Notes under the pieces: generated by a model
Databases searched by the model: none
Seen by the model: the letters and a program-made list of their open reading frames with translations, nothing else
Told to the model about the DNA's origin: nothing
Assembly (NCBI RefSeq): GCF_030150205.1
Contig: NZ_JASLGT010000024.1
Coordinates: 186,001 to 250,000, forward strand
DNA from: Niabella sp.
GTDB taxonomy: Bacteria > Bacteroidota > Bacteroidia > Chitinophagales > Chitinophagaceae
Length of the DNA: 64,000 nt
Direction: 5' to 3'
Made by a program: the position numbers and the translations under genes
Shown here: one piece after another, positions 7,747-16,372 of the stretch
How the letters are laid out: each line of letters begins with the position of its first letter
Numbering within the stretch: position 1 is the first letter of the stretch

Positions 7747-10700
7747 TGGCTTTTATTATCTTCTTCTGTAAAAACCTGAAAACGCACTCCACTAGGTATA
7801 GTATTATTTTTTACATCCCCAGGAGCTGCAAAGATAGCTCCATCTCTAAGTAGAGTTGCAGAATTTGATCCATCAAATGACACAGCATTATTAAATCCTT
7901 CTCTCACCAAATAGTCTCGAATCTGAGTTAATGTTAAACCTTGAACACCATCTTGCTGCACAACCAACATAAATGCCCCCGTTTTGCTATTGTATGCTAC
8001 AATTGATTTACCAACTTCGGCATTATCCTGCTTTGGATAACCCGCATTGCTTCGTTGAACCAAATATTTATCATTCCCCGCTCCCGGTTCCCCAATTTCA
8101 GGCAGTCCCGCAGGAGCTCCTTTCGAATATTCATTCCGCCCCCCATATTTGAGGCCATTTATCAAAACAGGGATTCCTCCTCCAACTGCAAAATCTGCTT
8201 TTTTAGGAGCATCCCCCTTACCAAAAGTTACACTGCCGCCACTAATTGCAAAATAAAAAGTCAAAGGAGAAGAATTACCCACAAACACCTTCCCTTGGCT
8301 GATCGTATAGCCTTGGGCTGTCCAACTTGAGTTTTTTCCTGCCGAAAACGGGTTTGACAAACCATTTCGTTGATATTGCTGTGCGTTAATGACATAGGTT
8401 ATTACTCCTGGTGTACTAAATTTAATTGCGGTTTGTGTGAACGTTTTTCCGTCACTACGCTTAATTCCCGAAATCAATGGCCTATACAATTGAACAAAAT
8501 TGACATTGTTTCTTTTATAAGGAACGATTCCCTTTTCTGCGCCCTCTAAATCTATGAAATTGACTGGGTCATTTTCTGAAAATGCATAGGTGCTATTATA
8601 AACATATTCGCTGGCAAGCGGATCTATCTGAATGAATCTGCCAATTTGAGGATCTTGATTTCGGTATTTAAAACTATAATAATTCAGTCCGAGCTCGTCA
8701 TCAAGCTGTTGTCCCTGAAATGTTTTTTCTTTATTCTGTAAGCTGGCCATTGAATTCTTAATAGAAATACCCTTCATTGGAAGGCCAAACGGATACAAAT
8801 GTGTTTCTTCCAATACCTTGTCTGTCAAACCTACATCATCTGTAATCATAACTCTAACATTACCTAAATGGTCCATTAAAAAATAGTCATATACAAAAGA
8901 AGTCGCAGTCAATACTCGTTGTCTGCCTTCTTCATCAGAGATAAACCGTAAAACATTGTCTTCAAAAATCATATTCCCTAAATATTGGACAGTTTTTGTT
9001 GTACCTCCCTCCACAATTTTCTTTTCTAACTTATTTCCAGCAGCATCATAAAGGTAAGAAATCGATCCTTTGCCTGCTACAACGATCTGTTCTGGCAAAT
9101 TTAATAGATTATACGTTGTACTACTGACTCCTTTATTTAAATCCATAATTAAATTGCCATTAGCATCATAGGCATAATCATCAGACATATCATTTATTCC
9201 ATCATTAAAATCTCCCAGGCCTAAAGCGATCGTACTTTCGGCTTTTTCCGTAACTGTTTTTAACTTATTACTATTGGGGAAATAGATATACATTAGGGAG
9301 TCTATTTTAATTTGAGTATTATTATGTCCGCCCCATTGTGTCATAGCCTTTATATTACCATTATAATCATAAGCCGTTAAGGGATCATCGCCATTTCCGA
9401 CTTTTACCGAATAATTTATTTCAGCAGGAATCTGAAATGAGCCTCCTATCAGTTGGCCATAATCAGCTTTCATTATTCTTCCCGTCGCATCATAGGCAAA
9501 ATTATACCGACGAATAGGCGCTGCATTACTTCTACTGCGCCATGTAATTCCACTAATATTCCCGCTATAAAACGCTTGAGTGTACCCTTTTATTGCCGAG
9601 TTCATGTTTCCTAAGTTATTATTGTCCACTTTTTCGTATGCCAAATCAAATCCAAAATATTTTGAAGTTGCGGGCGTCGCATCATTCACATATTCGCGAT
9701 TTATTCCTAATAACCATCCTCGTATATTATAATCATAAATTTGCCTCTCTAATGCGCTGGATCCATCTAAGTTTGTGGGTCCTATACTTTTTTCGGTCAA
9801 ATGCCCTAGAATATTATATTTATTAATTGCGATAACCTTTTCTGCACTCATTGGACCGCTATCACGCTTAATTTTTTTGCCTACCTTAACCAGTCGTCCT
9901 AAAGCATCATACGTATTAATCGCTACTGTTGTTACTACAGTAGCACCAGCTCCTGCCTTATTATGCCGACTTATAACACATAAGGGCTGCCCTTTCCAAC
10001 TATACTGCGTTGTTGTAACATCGACGCCCCCTGTATGATTCAATGATTTAATCTGAATAGGTCTTTTTCTATCATCATAAATGGTCACCGAATAAGTATA
10101 ACTAGTGGTGTTTAGAACTTTTACACGATTACCAGTAATCAACCCTTTCACTCTCGAATCTTTAGCAGGTTGCTCCGCATATGGCCAGGCAGTATTACTT
10201 GCAGCCAACAGATCACTAGTCACGCCTGTTGCATCATATTCACCATCTATTTTGCCACTCAAGTCTGCTAAATAAGGAGCTTGTGTCATCCATGTATAAT
10301 CATCATAAAAAGTCTCCGTAAGCGGCTGCACTCCCGCAAGCATTGGAGATGTTGGGTATTCTACGCCCAACCCCGCGTTTTGCCAATGACCAACCACTGC
10401 CAGACTGCTACTAAAAACTCCTGTAGCAGTAGGTCGGCTAAGTGAATCATACTTTGAATAATTCCACATCGATTGATTTCGGAGATTACCATCCTGGGAC
10501 ATCACCAGTCGTGCTTTTGAATCATATACTGAATATACCACCGATGATCCGGGGATTTGCTTCATTATCGGCAAATTTCTTCGATCGTACTCATACCGGA
10601 AACACTGTTCTTCCTGTAATGAAGTCGTAAGTTGCCAATTTGTAGTATTTAATGTATTGACTCCTTCTGGCTGAATAACCAGTCTAAGTTGATCATACAT

Positions 10701-11573
10701 GTCATACACGTAATATGTACACAACCATCCAGTATGTCCTTTACCAAGGCCGGTATCTTCCACAGAAGTTAATTGTATCTTTTTTAATATTATTCTATCT
10801 TTTTCATCTTTAAACTCAATAACCTGCTTATCATGCTCATCCTGTATCACGTTTTTATAAAGCTGGCCGGCTGTGTACATTTGTGTGGTAGCATATGTTG
10901 CCCAGTTTCCGATTGATGCGGGTTCCGTTACCACCCAAATGCGAACACTATCTTCTGCAGTGTTTAGCCAATACTTCTGATTTATGCTTCTCCTGTTACT
11001 TTCAGAGACTTCCGCAGCAGTTCCTGCCCAGTTTTTCCCCGGAGCAAAGCTTTCTGTTATACGGTTCTGGGGTGAGGCTTCGAATACCGTTTTGCTGTAA
11101 AAATTGCTTTCGCCCTGCGCTCCAAATTGCGCTTGCATAAAAACCTGTTGTTCACCATAAGGATCATTCTTAAAAACCCCGTCTCCGGAAGCCGAGGCAA
11201 ACGGGAGATATTTGTACTGCTCTCTTCCCAGTTCATCAAATAAAATCGGGGTTACGATATCTCTAGCATCAGCTGTATCGATTAGATTAATCGGAGTTGG
11301 TAGGGATCCTTTTTTCTTAATTTCTTGTAGGGATCTTCCCAGTCCATCTATATATTTGGTTATTTCGCTTGTCTCAAACATTCCTTTTGATAGCAAACTA
11401 TTGGGATCTGTTAACGGTGCCAACGCGGTCCATGTACGAACAAAGTTCTTCGGTGTCGTACTGTTATACTGTGGCAAAGAAGCTGGTTGGGCCCTTAGAC
11501 ACGCTCCAGAAACAGTAACAGCTATCAGCAGTAGTAAAATATATTCAGAATATTTTTTCATAAAGTATTTCAT
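7743..11573 (-). CDS. RHS-repeat protein with phosphodiester-glycosidase-like C-terminal domain (candidate polymorphic toxin)
   Basis: A 1276-aa protein with a signal peptide (cleavage near L-R-A-Q, residue 29), the N-terminal region typical of Bacteroidota RHS proteins (about 45-190), then many YD/RHS repeats. The conserved RHS core is D-H-L-G-N-V-R-V (about 905), Y-P-F-G-L-P-M-K-G and Y-Y-S-F-K-Y-R-N-Q-D-P-Q-I-G-R-F, ending N-F-I-D-L-E-G near residue 1009. The last 265 residues differ in kind. V-G-G-G-I-P-V-L-I-N-G, then a G-K-S-I-V-A-Y stretch, and finally S-F-D-G-S-N-S-A-T-L-L follow the NAGPA/DUF2233 phosphodiester glycosidase pattern (N-G-G-F near the front, L-D-G-G-G-S-S at the end). 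The family hydrolyses sugar-phosphodiester bonds; a toxic role is inferred. It is the third gene of a four-gene operon. Confidence 0.75.
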   Translation of the reverse strand: MKYFMKKYSEYILLLLIAVTVSGACLRAQPASLPQYNSTTPKNFVRTWTALAPLTDPNSLLSKGMFETSEITKYIDGLGRSLQEIKKKGSLPTPINLIDTADARDIVTPILFDELGREQYKYLPFASASGDGVFKNDPYGEQQVFMQAQFGAQGESNFYSKTVFEASPQNRITESFAPGKNWAGTAAEVSESNRRSINQKYWLNTAEDSVRIWVVTEPASIGNWATYATTQMYTAGQLYKNVIQDEHDKQVIEFKDEKDRIILKKIQLTSVEDTGLGKGHTGWLCTYYVYDMYDQLRLVIQPEGVNTLNTTNWQLTTSLQEEQCFRYEYDRRNLPIMKQIPGSSVVYSVYDSKARLVMSQDGNLRNQSMWNYSKYDSLSRPTATGVFSSSLAVVGHWQNAGLGVEYPTSPMLAGVQPLTETFYDDYTWMTQAPYLADLSGKIDGEYDATGVTSDLLAASNTAWPYAEQPAKDSRVKGLITGNRVKVLNTTSYTYSVTIYDDRKRPIQIKSLNHTGGVDVTTTQYSWKGQPLCVISRHNKAGAGATVVTTVAINTYDALGRLVKVGKKIKRDSGPMSAEKVIAINKYNILGHLTEKSIGPTNLDGSSALERQIYDYNIRGWLLGINREYVNDATPATSKYFGFDLAYEKVDNNNLGNMNSAIKGYTQAFYSGNISGITWRSRSNAAPIRRYNFAYDATGRIMKADYGQLIGGSFQIPAEINYSVKVGNGDDPLTAYDYNGNIKAMTQWGGHNNTQIKIDSLMYIYFPNSNKLKTVTEKAESTIALGLGDFNDGINDMSDDYAYDANGNLIMDLNKGVSSTTYNLLNLPEQIVVAGKGSISYLYDAAGNKLEKKIVEGGTTKTVQYLGNMIFEDNVLRFISDEEGRQRVLTATSFVYDYFLMDHLGNVRVMITDDVGLTDKVLEETHLYPFGLPMKGISIKNSMASLQNKEKTFQGQQLDDELGLNYYSFKYRNQDPQIGRFIQIDPLASEYVYNSTYAFSENDPVNFIDLEGAEKGIVPYKRNNVNFVQLYRPLISGIKRSDGKTFTQTAIKFSTPGVITYVINAQQYQRNGLSNPFSAGKNSSWTAQGYTISQGKVFVGNSSPLTFYFAISGGSVTFGKGDAPKKADFAVGGGIPVLINGLKYGGRNEYSKGAPAGLPEIGEPGAGNDKYLVQRSNAGYPKQDNAEVGKSIVAYNSKTGAFMLVVQQDGVQGLTLTQIRDYLVREGFNNAVSFDGSNSATLLRDGAIFAAPGDVKNNTIPSGVRFQVFTEEDNKSQ

Positions 11574-11628
11574 ACCGGTCTTGTTTAATTTTAAGATTTC
11601 ATCTTATCAATGTGAGCACAACATATCG

Positions 11629-12009
11629 TTAATTGTTATTCAACAATATTCTTTTCTTAGCCAGGTATTGTTTATATTGTTCATTGGTCATGACCTCTTT
11701 GTAAAGAAAGTCTCTGTTAATTTCAACTTCTCTTAGTTTTATTCCTATCGTCTTTTTGTCCTTTTCTTCACGTTCCCAGATATCAAACTTTTGTCTTTCC
11801 AGATCCGATTCTATTTTTAGCAGCTTATTTCGTTGATCCGCCTTTAATCTAAGACTATCTGAAATCCGATTTGCGATCTTTTCAGCTCTTGACAATCTCA
11901 GCTGCATATTTATCTGTCTTCTGGATGCCTTCGTTTCTGAAGAAACTTGTTGGGCAGAAGTTGTGATACACAACAGCATAAAAGATAAAATATAATAGCA
12001 CCGTAACAT
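11629..12009 (-). CDS. Small secreted helical protein between two RHS genes
   Basis: A 126-aa protein with a signal peptide (hydrophobic residues 3-17, cleavage around T-S-A-Q, residue 20) followed by an almost wholly charged, helical, coiled-coil-prone mature part. The segment L-R-L-K-A-D-Q-R-N-K-L-L-K-I-E and the C-terminal N-E-Q-Y-K-Q-Y-L-A-K-K-R are reminiscent of Spy/CpxP-like LTxxQ periplasmic proteins, but the match is weak. It lies 14 bp after the 1029-aa RHS-like gene and 55 bp before the 1276-aa one, so it is part of the same transcript. A chaperone or adaptor role for the RHS proteins is possible but unproven. Confidence 0.55.
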   Translation of the reverse strand: MLRCYYILSFMLLCITTSAQQVSSETKASRRQINMQLRLSRAEKIANRISDSLRLKADQRNKLLKIESDLERQKFDIWEREEKDKKTIGIKLREVEINRDFLYKEVMTNEQYKQYLAKKRILLNNN

Positions 12010-12023
12010 AATGATTAGATTTA

Positions 12024-15000
12024 TTATTGATTAAAATCGCAACTTTCCAGAACTTGCATGTACTCGGGAGACTGAACACCATCGCTCCATTCATAATAGA
12101 AATAACATTCACAGCCAGAACCGGGCTGACATTCGAAGGATCTCAATACTTTTACTCCTTTTTCGCAAAATCCATATACACACCTGTATTGGGGATCACT
12201 TAGGTTACAATCGGAAGAAGTACAGAAAACAGGAACAGGGCAATTCTCAAGACTGGGGCCAATATTTACAAACCGTCCTTGTCCGAATGTTGCACTATTC
12301 ATGTTAATGTCAATTTCATACTCAAGCACATTTCCGGTATTATAGTCATTTTCATCCGTTTCACATCTTGTAGTCCAATCTTTCTGCCATTCGGGTGCAA
12401 TACTGTACGGATTGGCACTGTTACTATAACAATCAATCGGCTGGCCAAAATAATTGTAACAAAATTTGCTCAAAACCTCTCCCTTATAGTTTTTAATGGC
12501 AGACAGCCTGTTAAATTTGTCATATTCATAATAAGTTGTATGGCCGGCTTCATCTACTTCGGAGGAAATAGCTCCAAGTGCATTGTATGTATACGTCTTT
12601 ATTTGTATATTCTTTTGTTCCTGGAATCCACTACGAATATTAGTTTGCTGTAGCCGCATTTCTTTATCTCCCATAGTTTTCCCATTATAGGACCCTCTAT
12701 ATAATATATCAAGATTTAAATAGTCTTTTATATCCTCCCAGCCCGTTCCTATGATATGCATAATGGGTAAACATCCTTCATATCCCCAGATATATACCTC
12801 TTTTTTGAACTGATTTCCGGCACTAACAAGCTCTAATGGATTTCCTAATTTATCGATAGCAAGAATCTGGCTCGTCAAATCCGGCGTTGTTGATGTCCCT
12901 TTATACGCCTGAGTTTTTTCCAGAGAGATTGATTTGCCATTATTAAACCAATCTTTGAAAACATTTTCGTATTTATATGTGGGTATACTATTTACCGTTA
13001 CTTTCTCCTCAATAACCGGTGCAATAAAGTTTATTGCCTTCATTTTATCGAATATAGTCCCACCACCTGTAGCGAAGTGCTGGGGATATTTGTATTCGTG
13101 TTTTTCTATCATTCCATTACTTCTTAAAACAGACATGGAAATAGGTCTTACATCGGTATTGTTATAGGCAAACGTTTGCGTATTTTCCTTAGCTATATTT
13201 CCCTGGTCGGTGAAAGTTCTTTCCTTAATATTATCCGTCTTCAAGCGATCGTAGGAAAATGAATAACTTTTATTACAATTATAACCATTATACCGCTGAA
13301 TCGTAAGCTGCTCCCTTGTTTCAACAGATATTGTATATTCCTTATCATGTATCTTTGTAAAACTGTCGTTTGCCTTTTTAAAATCTTCTTCCATTTTTAG
13401 CTCACCATTTCTGCTACTTACGATTGTTGGCAACGGCGTAAAATCCGATAAAGGAAAGGCGCTAAACGGAGGATATACTGCATCGTCATTATAATACCTG
13501 AAAACCTGCTTTCCCCCAGAGCCATTAGCCCCCACCAGCATAGTTACTTTACCATAACCCACCTGGTAATCGCTGGTAGACTCTGAAAGCAAATTTTGTC
13601 TAGAACGATAATATACCAAATAGTTAATGCCTGCAGATACTTGTGATCCGCCGCCTGCACAAGGAGTAATAAAGAAAGAATTTCCAGGATAGTTATATGA
13701 AATTCCCCCAACATATCTAATAAAGGTTTTGGGCTCCTCATATTGAAAACTATACTCTGTTTTCTCTGAACTATTCGCATAATTTTCAATCTTACTGATT
13801 CGTGTGCCCAAACCACCATAATTTGCCTCAAACGCATAGGTAGTATACCCCCCTGTAGGATATTGGATTTTTTTTAACATACCTCCTGTTATAAGTGTCT
13901 GGTATCCATATATCGTAAATGCCTCATATTTCTCACTAATAACATTCTCATATTCAAACACATATGGTGGTTGGCTTGTTTGACCTGAAACATCAAACTC
14001 TTGCAAAGATTCTAGCCGGAGCCGCTTATTGTTAATATTCATCCCTACGGTTTCTGTTACCGTCAATGGCTCGAAATAAGAATAATTAAGTTTAACGTTT
14101 TTAACGTTCTTGCTTCCCTGATTTATTAATATACTGCTTACCTTTTTCCCCGGATAACTGCCTGTAGCTAAATTTAAATCATCACGATTTGTATAACCAA
14201 TCCAAACAACGCCTCTTGGATAGTTGATTTTCTCACAAAAAATATAGTCCGTTTCAATTATGGAGGTTGTTTTTGAATAAGCGATATTAGGCCCCGAGGG
14301 AATATTATTACAACTGTATAAAGGAGTAAAAAGATCTTGGGGATAAAAAGACGAAATTGTGACACCAGATTCTGAAATAAGCGTATCTATCGTCCTCGTA
14401 TTGCCATTCTCCGGATTTTCATATGAGAAAAGTATATTCTCGCTAAATCTATTTTCAATTTTTGTCAAATACCATGCAGAAATATAGGTATTAACTTCTG
14501 TTTTCTCACCCCCGGTTCCAACCGTTTTTATTGTTTCTTTTGTGTTCTCCTGCTTTTCAAACCAATAAGAGACGCCATTGTCATCCACAATTTTAAATCC
14601 TGTTGCTGTTTTATAAATTAGGAGATTGTCATCGACAGATTTAAGAACCGTCAATGGCCCGAAGTTGGGCATATCCTTAATAATAAATCGCCCGGTTTTC
14701 CCAAGGAAATTATAAAAGAAGAGATCAGGTTCCAAATCATCATTTTTACAATCCGTGTGCTTCTTAAGGTACCCATCTGATGCAAAATCATCTTTGCTTT
14801 TCTTAATACGACCAATGAGATTATTAGCGGACAAAGTCCATCCCAATCCGACAGTACTTGCTTCCTGCTTTTTCTTTATGCCGCCTGAATAATATCGTAA
14901 TTGCAACGGAACGTCAACGTCCTTCATTTTTATTTGATTAAAAAGATCTATCTTGATCTCAGGGATTCCGACATAATTCGTAACAGGTATTGTCGCATAC

Positions 15001-15113
15001 ATACCGAACTCCGCCGCCTGAGGAGAAGGAGGTATAAAGTTCTTTGTTGTTTGTGCTATTAATGACTTTATTAAAAAAAGCGCACCTAATAACAATATGA
15101 CTGGTCGTGACAT
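12024..15113 (-). CDS. YD/RHS-repeat secreted protein with cysteine-rich C-terminus
   Basis: A 1029-aa protein with a signal peptide (residues 1-20, ending I-A-Q). Its N-terminal P-P-S-P-Q-A-A-E-F-G-M-Y and P-V-T-N-Y-V-G-I-P-E-I-K-I-D-L segments are characteristic of the Bacteroidota RHS-associated proteins encoded ahead of a full RHS gene. Repeat units such as Y-T-Y-N-A-L-G-A-I-S-S-E-V-D and Y-E-Y-D-K-F-N-R-L appear towards the end (about 850-910). It lacks the D-H-L-G-N-V-R core and ends in a roughly 110-residue tail with ten cysteines, which suggests a disulfide-bonded extracellular domain. It is the first gene of the operon. The base composition is clearly more AT-rich than in the flanking genes. 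Confidence 0.7.
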   Translation of the reverse strand: MSRPVILLLGALFLIKSLIAQTTKNFIPPSPQAAEFGMYATIPVTNYVGIPEIKIDLFNQIKMKDVDVPLQLRYYSGGIKKKQEASTVGLGWTLSANNLIGRIKKSKDDFASDGYLKKHTDCKNDDLEPDLFFYNFLGKTGRFIIKDMPNFGPLTVLKSVDDNLLIYKTATGFKIVDDNGVSYWFEKQENTKETIKTVGTGGEKTEVNTYISAWYLTKIENRFSENILFSYENPENGNTRTIDTLISESGVTISSFYPQDLFTPLYSCNNIPSGPNIAYSKTTSIIETDYIFCEKINYPRGVVWIGYTNRDDLNLATGSYPGKKVSSILINQGSKNVKNVKLNYSYFEPLTVTETVGMNINNKRLRLESLQEFDVSGQTSQPPYVFEYENVISEKYEAFTIYGYQTLITGGMLKKIQYPTGGYTTYAFEANYGGLGTRISKIENYANSSEKTEYSFQYEEPKTFIRYVGGISYNYPGNSFFITPCAGGGSQVSAGINYLVYYRSRQNLLSESTSDYQVGYGKVTMLVGANGSGGKQVFRYYNDDAVYPPFSAFPLSDFTPLPTIVSSRNGELKMEEDFKKANDSFTKIHDKEYTISVETREQLTIQRYNGYNCNKSYSFSYDRLKTDNIKERTFTDQGNIAKENTQTFAYNNTDVRPISMSVLRSNGMIEKHEYKYPQHFATGGGTIFDKMKAINFIAPVIEEKVTVNSIPTYKYENVFKDWFNNGKSISLEKTQAYKGTSTTPDLTSQILAIDKLGNPLELVSAGNQFKKEVYIWGYEGCLPIMHIIGTGWEDIKDYLNLDILYRGSYNGKTMGDKEMRLQQTNIRSGFQEQKNIQIKTYTYNALGAISSEVDEAGHTTYYEYDKFNRLSAIKNYKGEVLSKFCYNYFGQPIDCYSNSANPYSIAPEWQKDWTTRCETDENDYNTGNVLEYEIDINMNSATFGQGRFVNIGPSLENCPVPVFCTSSDCNLSDPQYRCVYGFCEKGVKVLRSFECQPGSGCECYFYYEWSDGVQSPEYMQVLESCDFNQ

Positions 15114-15585
15114 GTGAAATGTTTATGATAGATTATTAAAACAATTAGCTCTCTGATAATCGGAGTGGATAATACTTAAAAAGTGTACATAGTTTCTCGG
15201 GAAACATCCGCATACCTGTCCCCTTGATGGCAGTTTAACCAATTCAGGCTCCTACTCCCTTCTTCGGCCATCATTTATGGCTTGTAGGCAATAGCCTTTA
15301 AATATTGCTCCTTATGTAAAAAAATTATACTATTAGAAGTTTGCTTTTCTATTGATTTTTTGGTTTATTCTCATATTATAGTTTTAGGCTTTAAAAGTGA
15401 TTTTCATTTTCTGTCTTTCAAATATAATTACAATTTTAAAACATCCAAAAAAAATCACAAGTTTTACTTTTATTTTTTACGAATCAACAAATCTGATCTC
15501 TCAATTTCTTTAGATATATACACTTCGGTTTTTAGCATTCGAAGTCTATACGCTCAACCTCCTTCTTACTGATATGGGCTTATAA
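15114..15585. other. AT-rich intergenic region upstream of the RHS operon
   Basis: About 470 bp without a supportable gene. It should hold the RHS operon promoter on the minus strand, but I find no exact TAnnTTTG box there. Short open frames in it (for example 15360-15572, plus strand) are low-complexity and look accidental. No repeats or attachment-site-like sequences were seen. Confidence 0.5.
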
Positions 15586-16158
15586 TTAGTCCTCACAGAC
15601 CCTCCTCCTTCGGTTCTCCCGGTAATTGTTTTTTACAATCTCCTGCATTTGCCGCGCAACCTCCAGTTTTGCTTTCAGCAACAGCAGCTTATAAATCACC
15701 GGTTGCTGCTGCGCGGTGTCGCAGCCATCCAGGTCAGCTCTGGCATCCAGCGCAGTATTTCGCATCCAGCTCATGTCTTCCGGCCAGGGGCCGTCTTTTT
15801 CCATCAGTCTCTTTATAAATGCCAGCTTTAATTCAAGTTGCTTTTGCTGCTCTTTCATTTTATCCAGCACATCACCCAGGCGCTCTGCATCGTTTTCTGC
15901 TTTAAGGATCTGCCGGTTCAGCAGCTTTTCCAGCTTCAGCATACTTTTCTGCGTGTGAAGCGATCTTTTAGGATCCGGTGCCGGTTTCTGACGCTGAAAT
16001 TGCTGCAGTTGCAATTGTAATTGGGATAATTTAAGTGATGCCCCGGCGGGTAATTCACGCAGATCTTTTTCATACATACTCAAAAGACTTTGCGATATGC
16101 CAAGAAAGGCGGCCAGCTCCCGCTGGGAAAGGTGCAGTTGCGTTCTGAAGTATTTCAT
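15586..16158 (-). CDS. Helix-turn-helix transcriptional regulator (XRE-like) with coiled-coil tail
   Basis: A 190-aa protein. Residues 8-31 (L-H-L-S-Q-R-E-L-A-A-F-L-G-I-S-Q-S-L-L-S-M-Y-E) form a clear XRE-type helix-turn-helix. The remainder is glutamine/lysine/leucine-rich and helical (about 40-125), probably an oligomerisation coiled coil, and the C-terminus is arginine-rich. No ligand or metal site is evident. The gene is preceded by a dense cluster of palindromes (16212-16307) that are good candidates for its own binding sites, so autoregulation is likely. Its closeness to the RHS operon (same strand, 470 bp upstream) is suggestive only. Confidence 0.7.
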   Translation of the reverse strand: MKYFRTQLHLSQRELAAFLGISQSLLSMYEKDLRELPAGASLKLSQLQLQLQQFQRQKPAPDPKRSLHTQKSMLKLEKLLNRQILKAENDAERLGDVLDKMKEQQKQLELKLAFIKRLMEKDGPWPEDMSWMRNTALDARADLDGCDTAQQQPVIYKLLLLKAKLEVARQMQEIVKNNYRENRRRRVCED

Positions 16159-16211
16159 ATGTTACCTGTTTAGCTACTTTAAATTTACGAAAAGGGATGT
16201 AATCAAAAAAA

Positions 16212-16307
16212 TTGTAATATTTTTTATGATTACAAAAATCATTATCACAAATCCTGTAATCACAATTTTTGTAATAAGAATTATTATTACAAGTTTCTTG
16301 ATCACAA
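16212..16307. promoter_or_regulatory. Palindrome cluster, putative operator of the HTH regulator
   Basis: Two 24-bp inverted repeats with the same half-site lie 57 bp apart: TTGTAAT-N10-ATTACAA (16212-16235) and TTGTAATAA-N6-TTATTACAA (16269-16292). Three copies of ATCACAA are interspersed (16244-16250, 16259-16265, 16301-16307). The cluster starts 54 bp upstream of the regulator's start codon. The periodic half-sites argue for cooperative repressor binding. Confidence 0.6.
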
Positions 16308-16315
16308 ATAGCAGC

Positions 16316-16372
16316 AATACCGATGAGGTCTATACTCCACGTGGTATAGACCTCATCGGTATTTGCTTTTTT
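16316..16372 (+). terminator. Perfect 20-bp hairpin with T-rich tail
   Basis: The arms 16316-16335 and 16344-16363 are exactly complementary (AATACCGATGAGG... against ...CCTCATCGGTATT) around the 8-nt loop TCCACGTG, which itself contains CACGTG. The plus-strand side is followed by TTTGCTTTTTTTT. It may terminate minus-strand transcription of the phospholipase-like gene by the stem alone, or plus-strand antisense transcription with the T-run. No plus-strand gene lies directly upstream. Confidence 0.5.

Noticed and set aside
15360..15572. 70-codon plus-strand frame in the AT-rich spacer
   Set aside because: Low-complexity Phe/Ser/Tyr/Lys composition typical of random AT-rich DNA; no promoter or conservation signal visible.
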